Positions 16,286-24,922 are shown, counted from the stretch's first letter. The stretch is DNA of 64,000 nucleotides from Nocardia brasiliensis NBRC 14402 (GCF_000308475.2 NZ_BAFT02000066.1:62001-126000), one strand, 5' to 3'. Notes: generated by a model from the letters alone, not told the origin. Program-made: numbers and translations.

Positions 16286-18625
16286 TCAACCTGCCGCGCC
16301 GAGAACGTCGAGAGCGGCGGCGACAATACTGTCGGCGTCCAACCCGTGGTACCGGTACACCTCCTCGAGCGAGCCGACCTGTCCGTAACGCGTCACCCCG
16401 AGATCGATGTGATGCACCCGGTTGATCCCGGACAGGAAAGACATGGTGTGCGGGTGGCCGTCCAGCACGGTCACCATCGGCGTGGCCCGGCTGGGCGGGA
16501 ACAACTGATCCAAGATCCAGCTGTCACCGTGGCCGCGACCTTGCCTGGCCTGCAATGCCTCGAAGATCAGACCCGGACTGGTGACGCACACGACGTCGGC
16601 GACGACCCCGCCCGATTCGAGCCGGTCGGCCGCGGCGACCGCCTCGGTCACCACGGCGCCCATCGCGACGATCGTGACGACCGCACCCTCGCGCCGACGC
16701 AGCGGATATCCGCCTGCCACAACCTGTTTGCGACGGCGCTCCCGCGCGGCAGGGTCGGCGGGCACCTCGGCGAGGCGTTGTTCGACCGGGCGGGTCGACA
16801 GCCGCAGATACGCCGAGGTCCCGTCCGGTCGCCCGAGCCGGGCGATACTGGCCAGCAGCGTCCATTCCACATCGAGGGCGAACGCGGGTTCGTAACAGAT
16901 GAGTCCCGGGGTCTCGATACCGATCGAGGGCGTCGTAATCGATTGGTGGGCACCACCTTCGGCGGCGAGCGTGACACCCGACGGCGTCCCGATCAGGATC
17001 GACTGCCCGCCGGCGTAGATGCCGTAGGTCCAGGGTTCGAGGGCACGTTCGACGAACGGGTCGTAGAGCACACCGATCGGGAACAGGGGTTGGCCCCATC
17101 GGCTCCAGGTCGCGCCGAGTTCGCCGATCAGTCCGACCAGATTCGTTTCGGCGATACCGAGTTCCATGTGCCGGCCGGTGGGCTGCTCACGCCAGCGCAC
17201 GAGCGTTTCGGCGTCGTCGGCGAACCAGTCGTGCCGTTCGGCGCTCGACCACACGCCGACCTTGTTGATCCAGCCCGCCAGATTGGTGGTCGAGCTGACG
17301 TCGGGACTCACGGTGATCACCCGCCGGGCCATCTCCGGCGCCGCCCGGCTCAGATCCAGCAGGGTACGCCCCAGCGCCGCCTGCGTGGTCGCGATACTTT
17401 TCGGTGTGTGGCCGAAATCCTTTGGCACCTCGGGCACTTCGACCATGTGCAGCGGTTCGCGACGCAACCGCAGCGCGGTATCCGCGCACAACCGCCCGGC
17501 GGCGCTGTCGTCCTCCAGCCGCGCCCACGGGTGTTGCGGATCGCAGCCGAGTTCGGCGGCGAGCGACTCGTACTCGGCCACCGACAGCAGCGACGAATGG
17601 TTCTGCGGATGTCCCTGTGTCGGCAGCCCGTAGCCTTTGATGGTGTAGGCGATGATCACCGTCGGGCGGGTGTCATCGATCTGCGCATAGGCCTCGATCA
17701 AGGCCTGCATATCGTGCCCGCCCAAATTGCGGATCGCCGCCAGCAGTGTCGAATCATCCAGGCCGGCAATCAATTCCGCCAATTGCGCGTGGTCGGGCCC
17801 GCTGCCCGGCAGTCTGCGCCGTAATTCGTCGGCGTCGCAGCGCAGCAGTCGCTGGTACTCGGGGTTGGGCATGTCGAGGATCCGGGTACGCAGCGCCGCG
17901 CCGCCCGGCCGAGCGAACAACGACTCCAGCAGGCGCCCGAACTTCACCGTGAGCACCTGCCAACCCGCGGCGGCGAACATCGCCTCCAGCCGACCGGCCG
18001 CGATATTGGGCACCACCCGGTCCAGGGACTGACGGTTCAGATCGACGATCCACACGATCTCACCGAGATCGGCGTTGCCGGGATCGACCACCGCCTCCCA
18101 CACCGCGCCCTCGTCCAGCTCCGCATCACCGACCAGCGAATATTGCCGGCCGGTACCGGTTCCGGCGCCCAGCGCGTCGTTGAGATAGCGTCGCGCGATC
18201 GCACCCCAGATCGGCGCGGTCGCCCCGATCCCGACCGATCCGGTCGAATAGTCAACCGGGTCAGGGTCCTTGGACCGGCTGGGATAGGACTGCAGACCAC
18301 CGAATTGACGCAGGGTGGTCAAGTACGACTCGTCCAACTCCCCCAGCAGATAATTGATGGCGTGCAGCACCGGCGAGGCGTGCGGTTTGACCGAAACCCG
18401 GTCACCGGAGCGCAAGGCGGTGAACCACAGCGAGGTCATGATGGTGGTCATCGACGCGCAGGACGCCTGATGACCGCCCACCTTCAACCCCGACGGATTC
18501 GGCCGCACCCGGTTGGCGTGATGAATCATCGAAACCGCCAGCCACAGCGTGCGATGCTCGATCTCCGACAAGGCGTCCAACCCGTCGGCGCCGCGCTGGT
18601 ATTTCGGCTCGGTGACCTCGGTCAT
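16286..18625 (-). CDS. AceE-like homodimeric 2-oxoacid dehydrogenase E1 (thiamine diphosphate)
   Basis: A 779-residue transketolase-fold enzyme. The N-terminal part (SEIEHRTLWLAVSMIHHANR) and KPHASPVLHAINYLLG match AceE-type pyruvate dehydrogenase E1; the thiamine-diphosphate motif is GDAELDEGAVWEAV...DLNRQSLD rather than GDGEMDEPE. The pyrimidine-binding and C-terminal transketolase domains follow (ELGIAETNLVGLIGELG; GVTRYGQVGSLEEVYRYHG). It is about 100 residues shorter than housekeeping AceE and has no E2/E3 genes beside it. I place the start at 18625, where GAGGAG lies 6 nt upstream; 18646 is an alternative. It may be a paralogue acting on another 2-oxoacid. Confidence 0.82.
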   Translation of the reverse strand: MTEVTEPKYQRGADGLDALSEIEHRTLWLAVSMIHHANRVRPNPSGLKVGGHQASCASMTTIMTSLWFTALRSGDRVSVKPHASPVLHAINYLLGELDESYLTTLRQFGGLQSYPSRSKDPDPVDYSTGSVGIGATAPIWGAIARRYLNDALGAGTGTGRQYSLVGDAELDEGAVWEAVVDPGNADLGEIVWIVDLNRQSLDRVVPNIAAGRLEAMFAAAGWQVLTVKFGRLLESLFARPGGAALRTRILDMPNPEYQRLLRCDADELRRRLPGSGPDHAQLAELIAGLDDSTLLAAIRNLGGHDMQALIEAYAQIDDTRPTVIIAYTIKGYGLPTQGHPQNHSSLLSVAEYESLAAELGCDPQHPWARLEDDSAAGRLCADTALRLRREPLHMVEVPEVPKDFGHTPKSIATTQAALGRTLLDLSRAAPEMARRVITVSPDVSSTTNLAGWINKVGVWSSAERHDWFADDAETLVRWREQPTGRHMELGIAETNLVGLIGELGATWSRWGQPLFPIGVLYDPFVERALEPWTYGIYAGGQSILIGTPSGVTLAAEGGAHQSITTPSIGIETPGLICYEPAFALDVEWTLLASIARLGRPDGTSAYLRLSTRPVEQRLAEVPADPAARERRRKQVVAGGYPLRRREGAVVTIVAMGAVVTEAVAAADRLESGGVVADVVCVTSPGLIFEALQARQGRGHGDSWILDQLFPPSRATPMVTVLDGHPHTMSFLSGINRVHHIDLGVTRYGQVGSLEEVYRYHGLDADSIVAAALDVLGAAG

Positions 18626-18670
18626 CGGCATCTCCTCGACTGACATCCGGGTGTTCGGGTGGGTCCGTGC

Positions 18671-18769
18671 CTAGTTCGGTGCCGAGCGCACGCGGTTCGC
18701 GATGACCGCATCGTCGGTCGCGCCGTACATCTCGTCGATCGTTTTGATCTTGCCATTCGCGGTCCGCTC
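18671..18769 (-). pseudogene. C-terminal fragment of an unidentified gene
   Basis: Reading leftward, about 32 codons give ANGKIKTIDEMYGATDDAVI followed by ANRVRSAPN and a TAG at 18671-18673. The stretch looks protein-like, but no start precedes it and the upstream sequence is open in a different frame. I interpret it as the tail of a deleted gene upstream of the E1 gene. The family is not recognised. Confidence 0.3.
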
Positions 18770-18832
18770 GCCGCACGCTACCGACGACGGACAAGTAGAT
18801 GCGCTTGCCCGCAGCCGGTTGCGCCGTTCCTC

Positions 18833-19474
18833 TCAGCGCCCATAGCGCTCGGTGAAGACGGTCCGATCGCGATCTCGGCGGCCGGGATGCGGCGGCTTCG
18901 CGTCGCTGTAGCCGACGGCTACCAGAACCGCGATGGCCAAATCGGTACGCGCGCCGATTCCGATGGCCTCCTTGACGAGTTGGGGATCCCAGCCGTTCAT
19001 CGGCGCCGAGGCGAGACCGTAGCTGGTGGCGGCGAGCATGAGGTTCGCAGCGGCGAGCATCGCGTTCTTGACCGCGTTCTCCCGGAGTAGGCCGCTCGCC
19101 TCGAGTGCATGGAACTCACTGCGCCCGGCGAACAGCGCGGTGAACTCGGCGTTCCACGCGCCGTTGCGGACGGCCAGCTCCGAGATATCGGCGTTGCTGT
19201 GCCGCCAGGCTTCCGGGTCGGCGACGAAGACCAGCACAGCCGGCGCTTCCAAGGGCTGCGGCTGGCCGAACGCGGCCTTCGACAGCGCCTGACGTCCGGC
19301 TTCGCTGGTGACGACCACGATCGAACGGTCCTGCATGTTCCATGCGCTCGGTGCCTGCAATGTCAGGTCCAGCAATTCATCGAGCAGTTCGGGCGCCACC
19401 GGGTCGGGGCGGAAATGGCGGTTCGTGCGCCGTGCGCGGATGGCGTCGGGCACCGAAAGTGTCTGTAGCTCCAT
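18833..19474 (-). CDS. Nitroreductase family protein
   Basis: A 213-residue FMN-dependent oxidoreductase. The N-terminal AIRARRTNRHFRPDPV and LTLQAPSAWNMQ carry the phosphate- and isoalloxazine-contacting residues typical of the family; the middle NAMLAAANLMLAATSYGLAS and ending VAVGYSDAKPP are also characteristic. Such enzymes reduce nitro groups or quinones with NAD(P)H as cytoplasmic dimers. It is divergent from an HxlR regulator across 69 bp, a common arrangement in which the HxlR protein senses electrophiles or quinones and controls the reductase. Confidence 0.92.
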   Translation of the reverse strand: MELQTLSVPDAIRARRTNRHFRPDPVAPELLDELLDLTLQAPSAWNMQDRSIVVVTSEAGRQALSKAAFGQPQPLEAPAVLVFVADPEAWRHSNADISELAVRNGAWNAEFTALFAGRSEFHALEASGLLRENAVKNAMLAAANLMLAATSYGLASAPMNGWDPQLVKEAIGIGARTDLAIAVLVAVGYSDAKPPHPGRRDRDRTVFTERYGR

Positions 19475-19543
19475 GAATCTTACTATCGGAGAGTTACCGT
19501 CGATTAGGAAGAAGGCACTTGAAGGTGCGTTACACTCCGCTAT

Positions 19544-19921
19544 GTGCGTACGTACATCGAAGGCACCGACCTGCCCGCCGACATCTACTCGGCCAAGTGT
19601 CCGACCCGTCAGGTGCTCGACCACATCGCCGGTAAGTGGACGGTGCTCATCGTCGACGCCCTCGCGGAAGGCACGATGCGCTACACCGATCTGCACAAGC
19701 GGATCGATGGCATCTCGCAAAAGATGTTGACGCAGACGCTCCGACAGTTGGAGGTCGACGGATTCCTCACCCGCACAGTGCATCCCACCGTGCCGCCGCG
19801 GGTCGAGTACACGCTCACCGAGTTGGGGCAGAGCCTGCGCGTACCCATTGCGGCGCTGCGGATCTGGATCGAAACCAACATCAACCACATCGAGCAGGCG
19901 CGCCGTACTGCCGCAGGCTGA
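19544..19921 (+). CDS. HxlR-family transcriptional regulator
   Basis: A 125-residue winged-helix regulator starting at GTG 19544. It has the diagnostic early cysteine (SAKCPTRQVLDHIAGKWTVL), then the recognition region LHKRIDGISQKMLTQTLRQL and the wing VEYTLTELGQSLRVPIAALR. The cysteine often serves as a redox or electrophile sensor in this family. The divergent intergenic region carries GAAGGCACTT and GAAGGTGCGT in tandem (19511-19530), containing an inverted GCAC-N6-GTGC pair, which is a candidate operator shared with the nitroreductase gene. Confidence 0.92.
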   Translation: MRTYIEGTDLPADIYSAKCPTRQVLDHIAGKWTVLIVDALAEGTMRYTDLHKRIDGISQKMLTQTLRQLEVDGFLTRTVHPTVPPRVEYTLTELGQSLRVPIAALRIWIETNINHIEQARRTAAG

Positions 19922-19947
19922 TTCGTTGCGGTGCATCCCTTGCGCGT

Positions 19948-20289
19948 TCAGGACGCGCGGCAGGTGTCACTTTCGTCGATCTTCGCCGGAACCGTCGCGG
20001 CCACGATGGCGTCCAGGACAGCCCGCGCAGCCAGCAGATCGGCGACCTGCTTGTCGATGCGCTCCTGCTCACGGTGGAGGTCCGGGAGCAATTCGGGACA
20101 CCCGGGCGCCAAAGCGCGGCCGTTGCCGACCATGCAGGGCAACAAGGCGGCGATGGTCTGGGTATTGAGACCGGCCGAGAGCAGCCTGCGAATGTTGCGC
20201 ACCGTGTCGACATCGTCCTCGGCATACTCACGATATCCACTGGGGCGCCGCATAGGCCGTAACAAGCCCTGCTCCTCGTAGTAGCGCAA
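19948..20289 (-). pseudogene. MerR-family regulator lacking its N-terminal helix-turn-helix
   Basis: Coding begins abruptly at LRYYEEQGLLRP, which in MerR proteins is preceded by about 20 residues (xxIGELARRTGVSxR) forming the DNA-recognition helices. Here a TAG sits four codons upstream of the TTG at 20289, so the HTH cannot be encoded. The remaining wing (PSGYREYAEDDVDTVRNIRR), the LL(S)AGLNTQTIAALLPC segment and the C-terminal coiled coil (EQERIDKQVADLLAARAVLD) are intact. Without the HTH it should not bind DNA normally, hence the pseudogene call. The break point coincides with another truncated gene on the opposite strand. Confidence 0.7.
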
Positions 20290-20296
20290 GAGGTGA

Positions 20297-20458
20297 GACT
20301 ATAGCGTACGGCGTTATGCCACCACAGCACGCAATCACGCGTTGACGACACTCGGCGCGAGTCTCGTCGACGGGCCGGTACGGGAGCTGGGGCGATGGAT
20401 TCACGAGAACGGGGACGTGTTGCTCGCGGCCCAGGAGCGCAACGGGAGCGAGATATGA
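20297..20458 (+). pseudogene. C-terminal remnant of a winged-helix (probably HxlR) regulator
   Basis: From about 20333 the frame reads HALTTLGASLVDGPVRELGR followed by WIHENGDVLLAAQERNG, which resembles the last 40 residues of HxlR proteins (YxLTxLGxSL...L..W...H). Its TGA at 20456-20458 overlaps the ATG of the F420-type reductase, as expected for a once-coupled regulator-enzyme pair. The 5' three quarters is missing, and the break lies within about 40 bp of the truncated MerR gene. Identification rests on a short stretch. Confidence 0.45.
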
Positions 20459-21210
20459 AGACCATCGGCGTAATCGGCATTGGCATGATCGGCGGCACGC
20501 TGGCACGGCTACTCGCGGCGAACGGGTACGAGGTCGTTGTCGCCAATTCCGGGGACCCGGCGACCCTGGCCGAGGAGTTCGCCGAACTGCCGGGCATCGA
20601 GCCGGTTTGGGCCCGGACGGCGGCCACCGACACCGACCTGACCATTGTGAGTGTCCCCTATGCGGCGATCCCACGCCTGGGCCGCACCATCTTCGCCGAC
20701 ACGACCGGCCCCGCGGTGCTCGACACGGGCAACTATTTCCCGCAACGCGACGTCGCCCTGCCCGGCTTCGACACCGACACCGTCGACAGCGTCTGGGTGG
20801 CACACCAGCTCGGCCGGCCGGTCTACAAGGCGTTCAACACCATTCACGCATTCCTGCTCGAACAGGCGGGCCGCCCCGCCGGCGCCGCCGACCGCATCGC
20901 CCTGCCCGTCGCGGGCCCTGCGGACACCGAGAAGCAGCAGGTGCTCGACCTGGTGAACGCCGTGGGATTCGACCCCGTCGACGCCGGCGAACTCGAAACC
21001 TCATGGCGGCAACACATGGACACTCCGGTCTTCCTGGCCGAACTAGACCCCGCCGGCGTTCGCGCCGCTCTCGATCGAGCCGAGCCGCAACGCCCCGACT
21101 TCATCATCGACCCCGCCCGCATCGCCGCCCAACACGACCTCGCCCGCCGCTGGCACCCCTCCGAACGATTGCGAGCCGGAATGATGCGCGCCTACGGCAT
21201 CGGCATGTGA
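20455..21210 (+). CDS. NADPH-dependent F420 reductase-like oxidoreductase
   Basis: A 251-residue protein opening with the nucleotide-binding segment TIGVIGIGMIGGTLARLLAANG, then DLTIVSVPYAAIPRLG and the KAFNTIHAFLLEQAG region typical of the F420-NADP oxidoreductase/npdG-like family (F420_oxidored domain). Family members pass hydride between NADPH and F420, or act as plain NADP-dependent reductases in actinobacteria. ATG 20455 follows GGGAGCG; a longer upstream extension to 20395 belongs to the truncated regulator region. Its original regulator appears to have been destroyed by a deletion, so expression may now be constitutive or lost. Confidence 0.82.
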   Translation: MKTIGVIGIGMIGGTLARLLAANGYEVVVANSGDPATLAEEFAELPGIEPVWARTAATDTDLTIVSVPYAAIPRLGRTIFADTTGPAVLDTGNYFPQRDVALPGFDTDTVDSVWVAHQLGRPVYKAFNTIHAFLLEQAGRPAGAADRIALPVAGPADTEKQQVLDLVNAVGFDPVDAGELETSWRQHMDTPVFLAELDPAGVRAALDRAEPQRPDFIIDPARIAAQHDLARRWHPSERLRAGMMRAYGIGM

Positions 21211-21273
21211 ACTTGGCGGTGTCACCTGGTCCACCTCGACTGCAGCCGTTGACTCGACACGATCCGGCACGGC

Positions 21274-21969
21274 TCACCAAACGTGCGGGACCAGACGGTA
21301 TTCGACCCGGCGGGCGAACTCGGCGTATTCGTCGGGGAATGTCTGCCGCAGGAGTTTCTCTTCGTAGCGGATCCGCACCAAGAACAATGGCAGTATGACT
21401 GCGAAGACGACCATGCCCCACCAGGATCCGAGGGCGACGGGCATCGCGGCCTGGTAGAGGAGGGTCCCGGCGTGCATGGGGTGGCGGACGGCAAGGTGAG
21501 GTCCGGTCGAATCCATCCGCGGGTCGCGCGCGGCTTCGGTGGTCTCGGACTTGCCGCCGGACCAGCGAAGGGCCATTTGCCTTACCCCGTAGGTGATCAG
21601 CAGCCCCGCAACGACGAGGAGGTCGGCGGCGAGGCTGATCCAGAACGGGACCGATGACCAGTCGAACCGATGGTCGAGGCCGGGGACGACGAGCAGCGCG
21701 ACAAAGCCCAGTGACACAAGGGATTCGGCGATCCGCTGACTCGTCCGGGATTCGACCTGCGGCCTACCCGCTTTTCGCGGTTGCCGCGGTCCCGGCGCAC
21801 GCCGCCGGGCGGAATACAAGATCGCAGCGCTGTAACTGCCGAACATCGCCGCCAGCATGACCCAGGCCTGCCAGTAGTAGATCGTCCAGGCCGAGAGGAA
21901 AACGACCGCTCCCGTAATGGCTACCGTCGCCGCCACGCTGAAAAGATATGTCACATAAATTCTGACCAT
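21274..21969 (-). CDS. Isoprenylcysteine carboxyl methyltransferase (ICMT)-family membrane protein
   Basis: A protein of about 231 residues with four or five membrane segments (residues 5-25, 32-52, 88-105, 110-130, 180-205). The C-terminal signature is present: LAVRHPMHAGTLLYQ, then ALGSWWGMVVF and RYEEKLLRQTFPDEYAEFAR, ending RLVPHVW, which forms the S-adenosylmethionine pocket of ICMT/PEMT-like enzymes. Bacterial homologues methylate unknown lipids or isoprenoid acids. The start at ATG 21969 has GGGG nine bases upstream; 22005 is an in-frame alternative. No operon partner is evident. Confidence 0.85.
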   Translation of the reverse strand: MVRIYVTYLFSVAATVAITGAVVFLSAWTIYYWQAWVMLAAMFGSYSAAILYSARRRAPGPRQPRKAGRPQVESRTSQRIAESLVSLGFVALLVVPGLDHRFDWSSVPFWISLAADLLVVAGLLITYGVRQMALRWSGGKSETTEAARDPRMDSTGPHLAVRHPMHAGTLLYQAAMPVALGSWWGMVVFAVILPLFLVRIRYEEKLLRQTFPDEYAEFARRVEYRLVPHVW

Positions 21970-22163
21970 TGCCTGCATCCCCACCGCCGGTCCTGCGAGA
22001 CCCATCGAGTTTACCGCTCGACATACGGCCTGTCAGCGCAAGCGGGCGCAAACAATCTGCCCCACAACGCTATTCGACCGCATTCTCAGCCAGCTCGATC
22101 TCCGAGGGTGTGCGGATCGACGAAATGCAGTGAGCCGTGGCCTAGAACGGTAGGCGCAGTTGC

Positions 22164-22550
22164 TCAGGTCCGCGATCGTCTTATGACGGCGATCTTGCGC
22201 AGGATGTAGGTTTCCAGGCGCGCGATGGGTTGGCCGGTGCTGCCGTAGGCGATTCCTGCCCAGATCATGTCTCGTGGTTGCTCGCGGCTGGCTTGTTCTT
22301 GGCAGCGTTCGAGCATCGGGCATCTGCTGTGGCAAGCCGACAGTGCCGCACGCCATTTCTCGGCCACCGCCTGCATTCGCCGGAAGTCCTTGGTCGGAAT
22401 CTCGAGATCCCAGTCCCCGGGCCGCGCCGCACACGGGGGCGTGTCCGCCGATGCCGCGGCGGCACCCGCGATCGGCTTGATTGCCGCCGCCGGCGTTGGG
22501 AGACCGCGCATTTGGTCTCGAATGAGCTCTGTGTGCGAAGTGTGTGCCAT
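22164..22550 (-). CDS. WhiB-family iron-sulfur regulator with altered cysteine spacing
   Basis: A 128-residue protein with four cysteines, Cys40, Cys73, Cys77 and Cys83, plus the GIAYGSTG turn corresponding to the G(V/I)WGG motif and a basic C-terminus (LRKIAVIRRSRT). WhiB proteins bind a [4Fe-4S] cluster and act with the principal sigma factor. The second and third cysteines are separated by three residues (CHSRC) instead of the usual two, while the CxxxxxC spacing is normal. ATG 22550 is supported by GGGAGGA upstream. The N-terminus is an Ala/Pro-rich extension. It is not next to a sigma factor gene. Confidence 0.85.
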   Translation of the reverse strand: MAHTSHTELIRDQMRGLPTPAAAIKPIAGAAAASADTPPCAARPGDWDLEIPTKDFRRMQAVAEKWRAALSACHSRCPMLERCQEQASREQPRDMIWAGIAYGSTGQPIARLETYILRKIAVIRRSRT

Positions 22551-22690
22551 GAGTAGTCCTCCCGCTACGTGATCACAAACGGCCCTGTCGGCCGCAGATA
22601 GACACCGCCCGACACGCACCGGCGTCTCCGCGGTCGCCTTTCGGCTCGCGTGGACGAGGCAGGGCGGCCGGAAAACGGCCGGTATCGGCG

Positions 22691-23134
22691 CTACCGGGGC
22701 GCTGAATCAACGCCGGTCAGCATCCCGACGACTCGGATCGACGACCGACGGAAGCTCATCAACTGCCCGCCAGCCGCGGCCGCGCTGTTCGCCTGTCGCA
22801 CAGGACCATTCCGGAAATCCGTGGCAGTCTGGGCGGCAAAGTGCGTCGCCACCGGGCTCGGTACGGCCGGCTGATGGTGGTGAGCTGCTGCTGTGGCAGG
22901 GTGCTCCTTTAGTCGGCGCTGCGCGTCGGCACGTTGTTGTTCCAGGCCGGGGCCTTGGGTTGCTGCGGTCTTCTCGTCGGCGGCGCGTTGCTCCGGTGAG
23001 TAGTCGCCGTCAGCCGGATCGGCCGCCGAAAGTTGTTGCGGTGCCGGCAAAGCGGCCGAGGCGGCGGTGGTCGACAGCGACAATGTCGCGAGCGCTACGG
23101 CCGTGAGTACTGAGAATTCGATGCGAACGTGCAT
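22691..23134 (-). CDS. Small secreted hypothetical protein
   Basis: A 147-residue protein with a clear signal peptide (residues 1-28: basic start, VLTAVALATLSLSTTAASA). The mature part is hydrophilic, with a charged helical stretch (YSPEQRAADEKTAATQGPGL, then EQQRADAQRRLKEHPATAAAHHH). No family is recognised and there are no cysteines in the mature chain. It follows the HD-domain gene by 46 bp on the same strand and could be co-transcribed with it. A cell-envelope or extracellular role is all that can be inferred. Confidence 0.65.
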   Translation of the reverse strand: MHVRIEFSVLTAVALATLSLSTTAASAALPAPQQLSAADPADGDYSPEQRAADEKTAATQGPGLEQQRADAQRRLKEHPATAAAHHHQPAVPSPVATHFAAQTATDFRNGPVRQANSAAAAGGQLMSFRRSSIRVVGMLTGVDSAPR

Positions 23135-23180
23135 GGCCCACCCCCGTGGTGTAGCTGAAAGCTTCCGGTCGTCGCGGACA

Positions 23181-23933
23181 TCACTCCGCGAAAGGCGCGT
23201 TTGTCACGCCCATTTCGAAACCCATCTGGCGCATCAGGGCGGTGCGTCCGTCCGGAACGGCCTCGGATTCCAGGCGCACTGCTTCGATCACCCGCCGTTT
23301 GAAATCGAGGCGAGGGTGTTGCGCCACCACCATATCCACCCATCGGCGATTCATTTCTTCCACGCGGGTCCCGCCGAGGTCGGTCTCGCAACCGGCCGAA
23401 ACGACACCGGCCAGATCCGACAGATCCTTCTCCACACCGAAGGTGATGTGCCCGGAGATCCCGTTGCGCACGAGGACCACCTTGTCCCGGGAGACGCCGA
23501 GGCCGGTGAGGAAGCGTTCGGCGTCTTCGGCGCCGCGAACCGCGAAACATCGTCCGGGAACGGGATGTTCGAACTCGATGTCATGGAGAATGGCTGTGGT
23601 GAAGTGTAACTCTTCATCGAGCGGCACCCCGTCGAGCTTCGCCAATGCCTTACCGAAGTAATAGACCCGATAGGAGTGCTCCAGCACCCACGGGGTCAGT
23701 CTCCGCCGAGCCTCCCCTTCAGCCTCTTTGGCGAGGGCGGTATCCGGAATGCGCATACCGATCTCGTCCAGCGCGGCCGAACCTTGTACGCCGAGAAATG
23801 ACAGCGCATGGCTGCTGAACGCCCCCGGCACCAATGTGGCAGCGGCGAGCAAGAGCTTGCCCATCTGCCGCCGGTCGAGCTTGCCGCCGGTGCCACTGGC
23901 CCAGCTCCAATCGAACCCGTCCTGTGCACCCAT
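23181..23933 (-). CDS. HD-domain protein (cyanamide-hydratase-like)
   Basis: A 250-residue protein with an HD-type metal-dependent fold: LEHSYRVYYFG supplies the first histidine, AILHDIEFEHP the HD pair, and GHITFG a later metal or phosphate contact. The hydrophobic stretch KLLLAAATLVPGAFSSHALS at about residues 26-45 may be a lipid-facing helix or a degenerate export signal. The layout resembles cyanamide hydratase/DDI-like HD proteins, which hydrate small nitriles. It lies 45 bp downstream of a second, divergent paralogue (23979-24653), so the two are probably one operon controlled by the GTGTCTC operators at 24719-24843. The substrate is unknown. Confidence 0.75.
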   Translation of the reverse strand: MGAQDGFDWSWASGTGGKLDRRQMGKLLLAAATLVPGAFSSHALSFLGVQGSAALDEIGMRIPDTALAKEAEGEARRRLTPWVLEHSYRVYYFGKALAKLDGVPLDEELHFTTAILHDIEFEHPVPGRCFAVRGAEDAERFLTGLGVSRDKVVLVRNGISGHITFGVEKDLSDLAGVVSAGCETDLGGTRVEEMNRRWVDMVVAQHPRLDFKRRVIEAVRLESEAVPDGRTALMRQMGFEMGVTNAPFAE

Positions 23934-23978
23934 GGTCGAACCTCGATTCCTTGTCGGCCGACACGTCGATTCGACGCG

Positions 23979-24653
23979 TCAGTTCCCCCACCGTCCGGCG
24001 CTCGCGGCACGTTCGGTCCAGCTGAGATGATCGGGCGCCTGCAGGCGTTCTGTCGTCATGACCGCGGCCGGGGAGAACGGGGGCGCTGTGGCCGGCCATG
24101 CTGTTGCCTGCTCGATCACCGCGTTCGCCAGTGCCGTCGCCATCGAATAGCGCGGATAGGCTTCGTGGATTGCCGCACCCTGGTCGTCGGTGATGAATTC
24201 CGAGGACGGGCCGAACAGGAATCCCGCCGGCGGTCCGAAATCGAGGTTGATTCCGGACCGAGTGAGATAGCACAACGTGTTTCGCTGTTCGGCGATATGG
24301 GCCGAGGTGTGCAGCGCAATGGCTTCCCACACGGCGTCCACGTCGGCAGCGGGCACGGTCAAGTCGGTCAGGAATTTCGCAGCCATGTTCGCGCCGTCGA
24401 CCTCGAAGCGCAAATCGCGGCCTGCGGCCGAACCGAGACCTAGATCGTGCAGTACGCACGCGAGGAACAGCAGTTCAGGGTCATAGTCCGAACCGGGCGT
24501 CGCCTCGACATGGTCCGCGAACAGTCTCGCGAACAGAAAGCTGCGGATACTGTGGTTGGCGATCGCCGGCGATTCCTCACGCAGCACGAGCTCGAGACTT
24601 CGCCGGGCCGGCATCGTATCCGGAAGCGCCAACAGTGTCGCCTGAACGTTCAC
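23979..24653 (-). CDS. HD-domain protein (cyanamide-hydratase-like), first gene of operon
   Basis: A 224-residue cytoplasmic protein with the motifs ANHSIRSFLFARLFADH, CVLHDLGLG and LRFEVDGANMAAKFL, the order H...HD...(F)E.DGA seen in DDI/cyanamide-hydratase-like HD enzymes. I chose GTG 24653 because GAGGAG lies 6 nt upstream; the frame extends to 24761 but crosses the operator. It shares the same motif set with the Tat-exported protein at 57511-58245 and more distantly with its operon neighbour. Divergent from the secreted lipase at 24923 across repeated operators, which suggests joint control. Confidence 0.78.
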   Translation of the reverse strand: MNVQATLLALPDTMPARRSLELVLREESPAIANHSIRSFLFARLFADHVEATPGSDYDPELLFLACVLHDLGLGSAAGRDLRFEVDGANMAAKFLTDLTVPAADVDAVWEAIALHTSAHIAEQRNTLCYLTRSGINLDFGPPAGFLFGPSSEFITDDQGAAIHEAYPRYSMATALANAVIEQATAWPATAPPFSPAAVMTTERLQAPDHLSWTERAASAGRWGN

Positions 24654-24718
24654 GGCAAACTCCTCTTCTCGACCCGATGAATCTCTCTCCCCAGCTTGGT
24701 TGAAACACATCCCGCCCG

Positions 24719-24736
24719 GTGTCTCACTAGAGACAC
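24719..24736. promoter_or_regulatory. Operator GTGTCTC-N4-GAGACAC
   Basis: A perfect inverted repeat with 7-bp arms, 66 bp upstream of the HD-gene start. A further half-site GTGTCTCAT lies at 24748-24756. The motif is of the type used by TetR repressors, but none is encoded next to it, so the regulator must act from elsewhere. Confidence 0.65.
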
Positions 24737-24822
24737 TACGCCTTCCGTGTCTCATCGGCAATGTGACCCATACGGCTCGACCACGACCGGCCTCAACGCT
24801 TGCCCTCGAGACACCCCCGAGC

Positions 24823-24843
24823 TAGTGTCTTATTGAGACACTA
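24823..24843. promoter_or_regulatory. Operator TAGTGTCT-N5-AGACACTA
   Basis: A perfect inverted repeat with 8-bp arms, sharing the AGACAC half-site with 24719-24736 and followed by a half-site TATGTCTCAGTAT at 24851-24863. It is 80 bp upstream of the lipase start and should govern that promoter. Confidence 0.65.
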
Positions 24844-24922
24844 AGCATGCTATGTCTCAGTATCTGCATTTCGGTCGGTTCCAGCTCCGCGAGGCCGATG
24901 TATTCGAACAATGGAGGTCGAA

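Noticed and set aside
16346..17824. Plus-strand open frame of 492 codons opposite the E1 gene
   Set aside because: Antisense to AceE-like coding sequence with intact motifs; no family resemblance.
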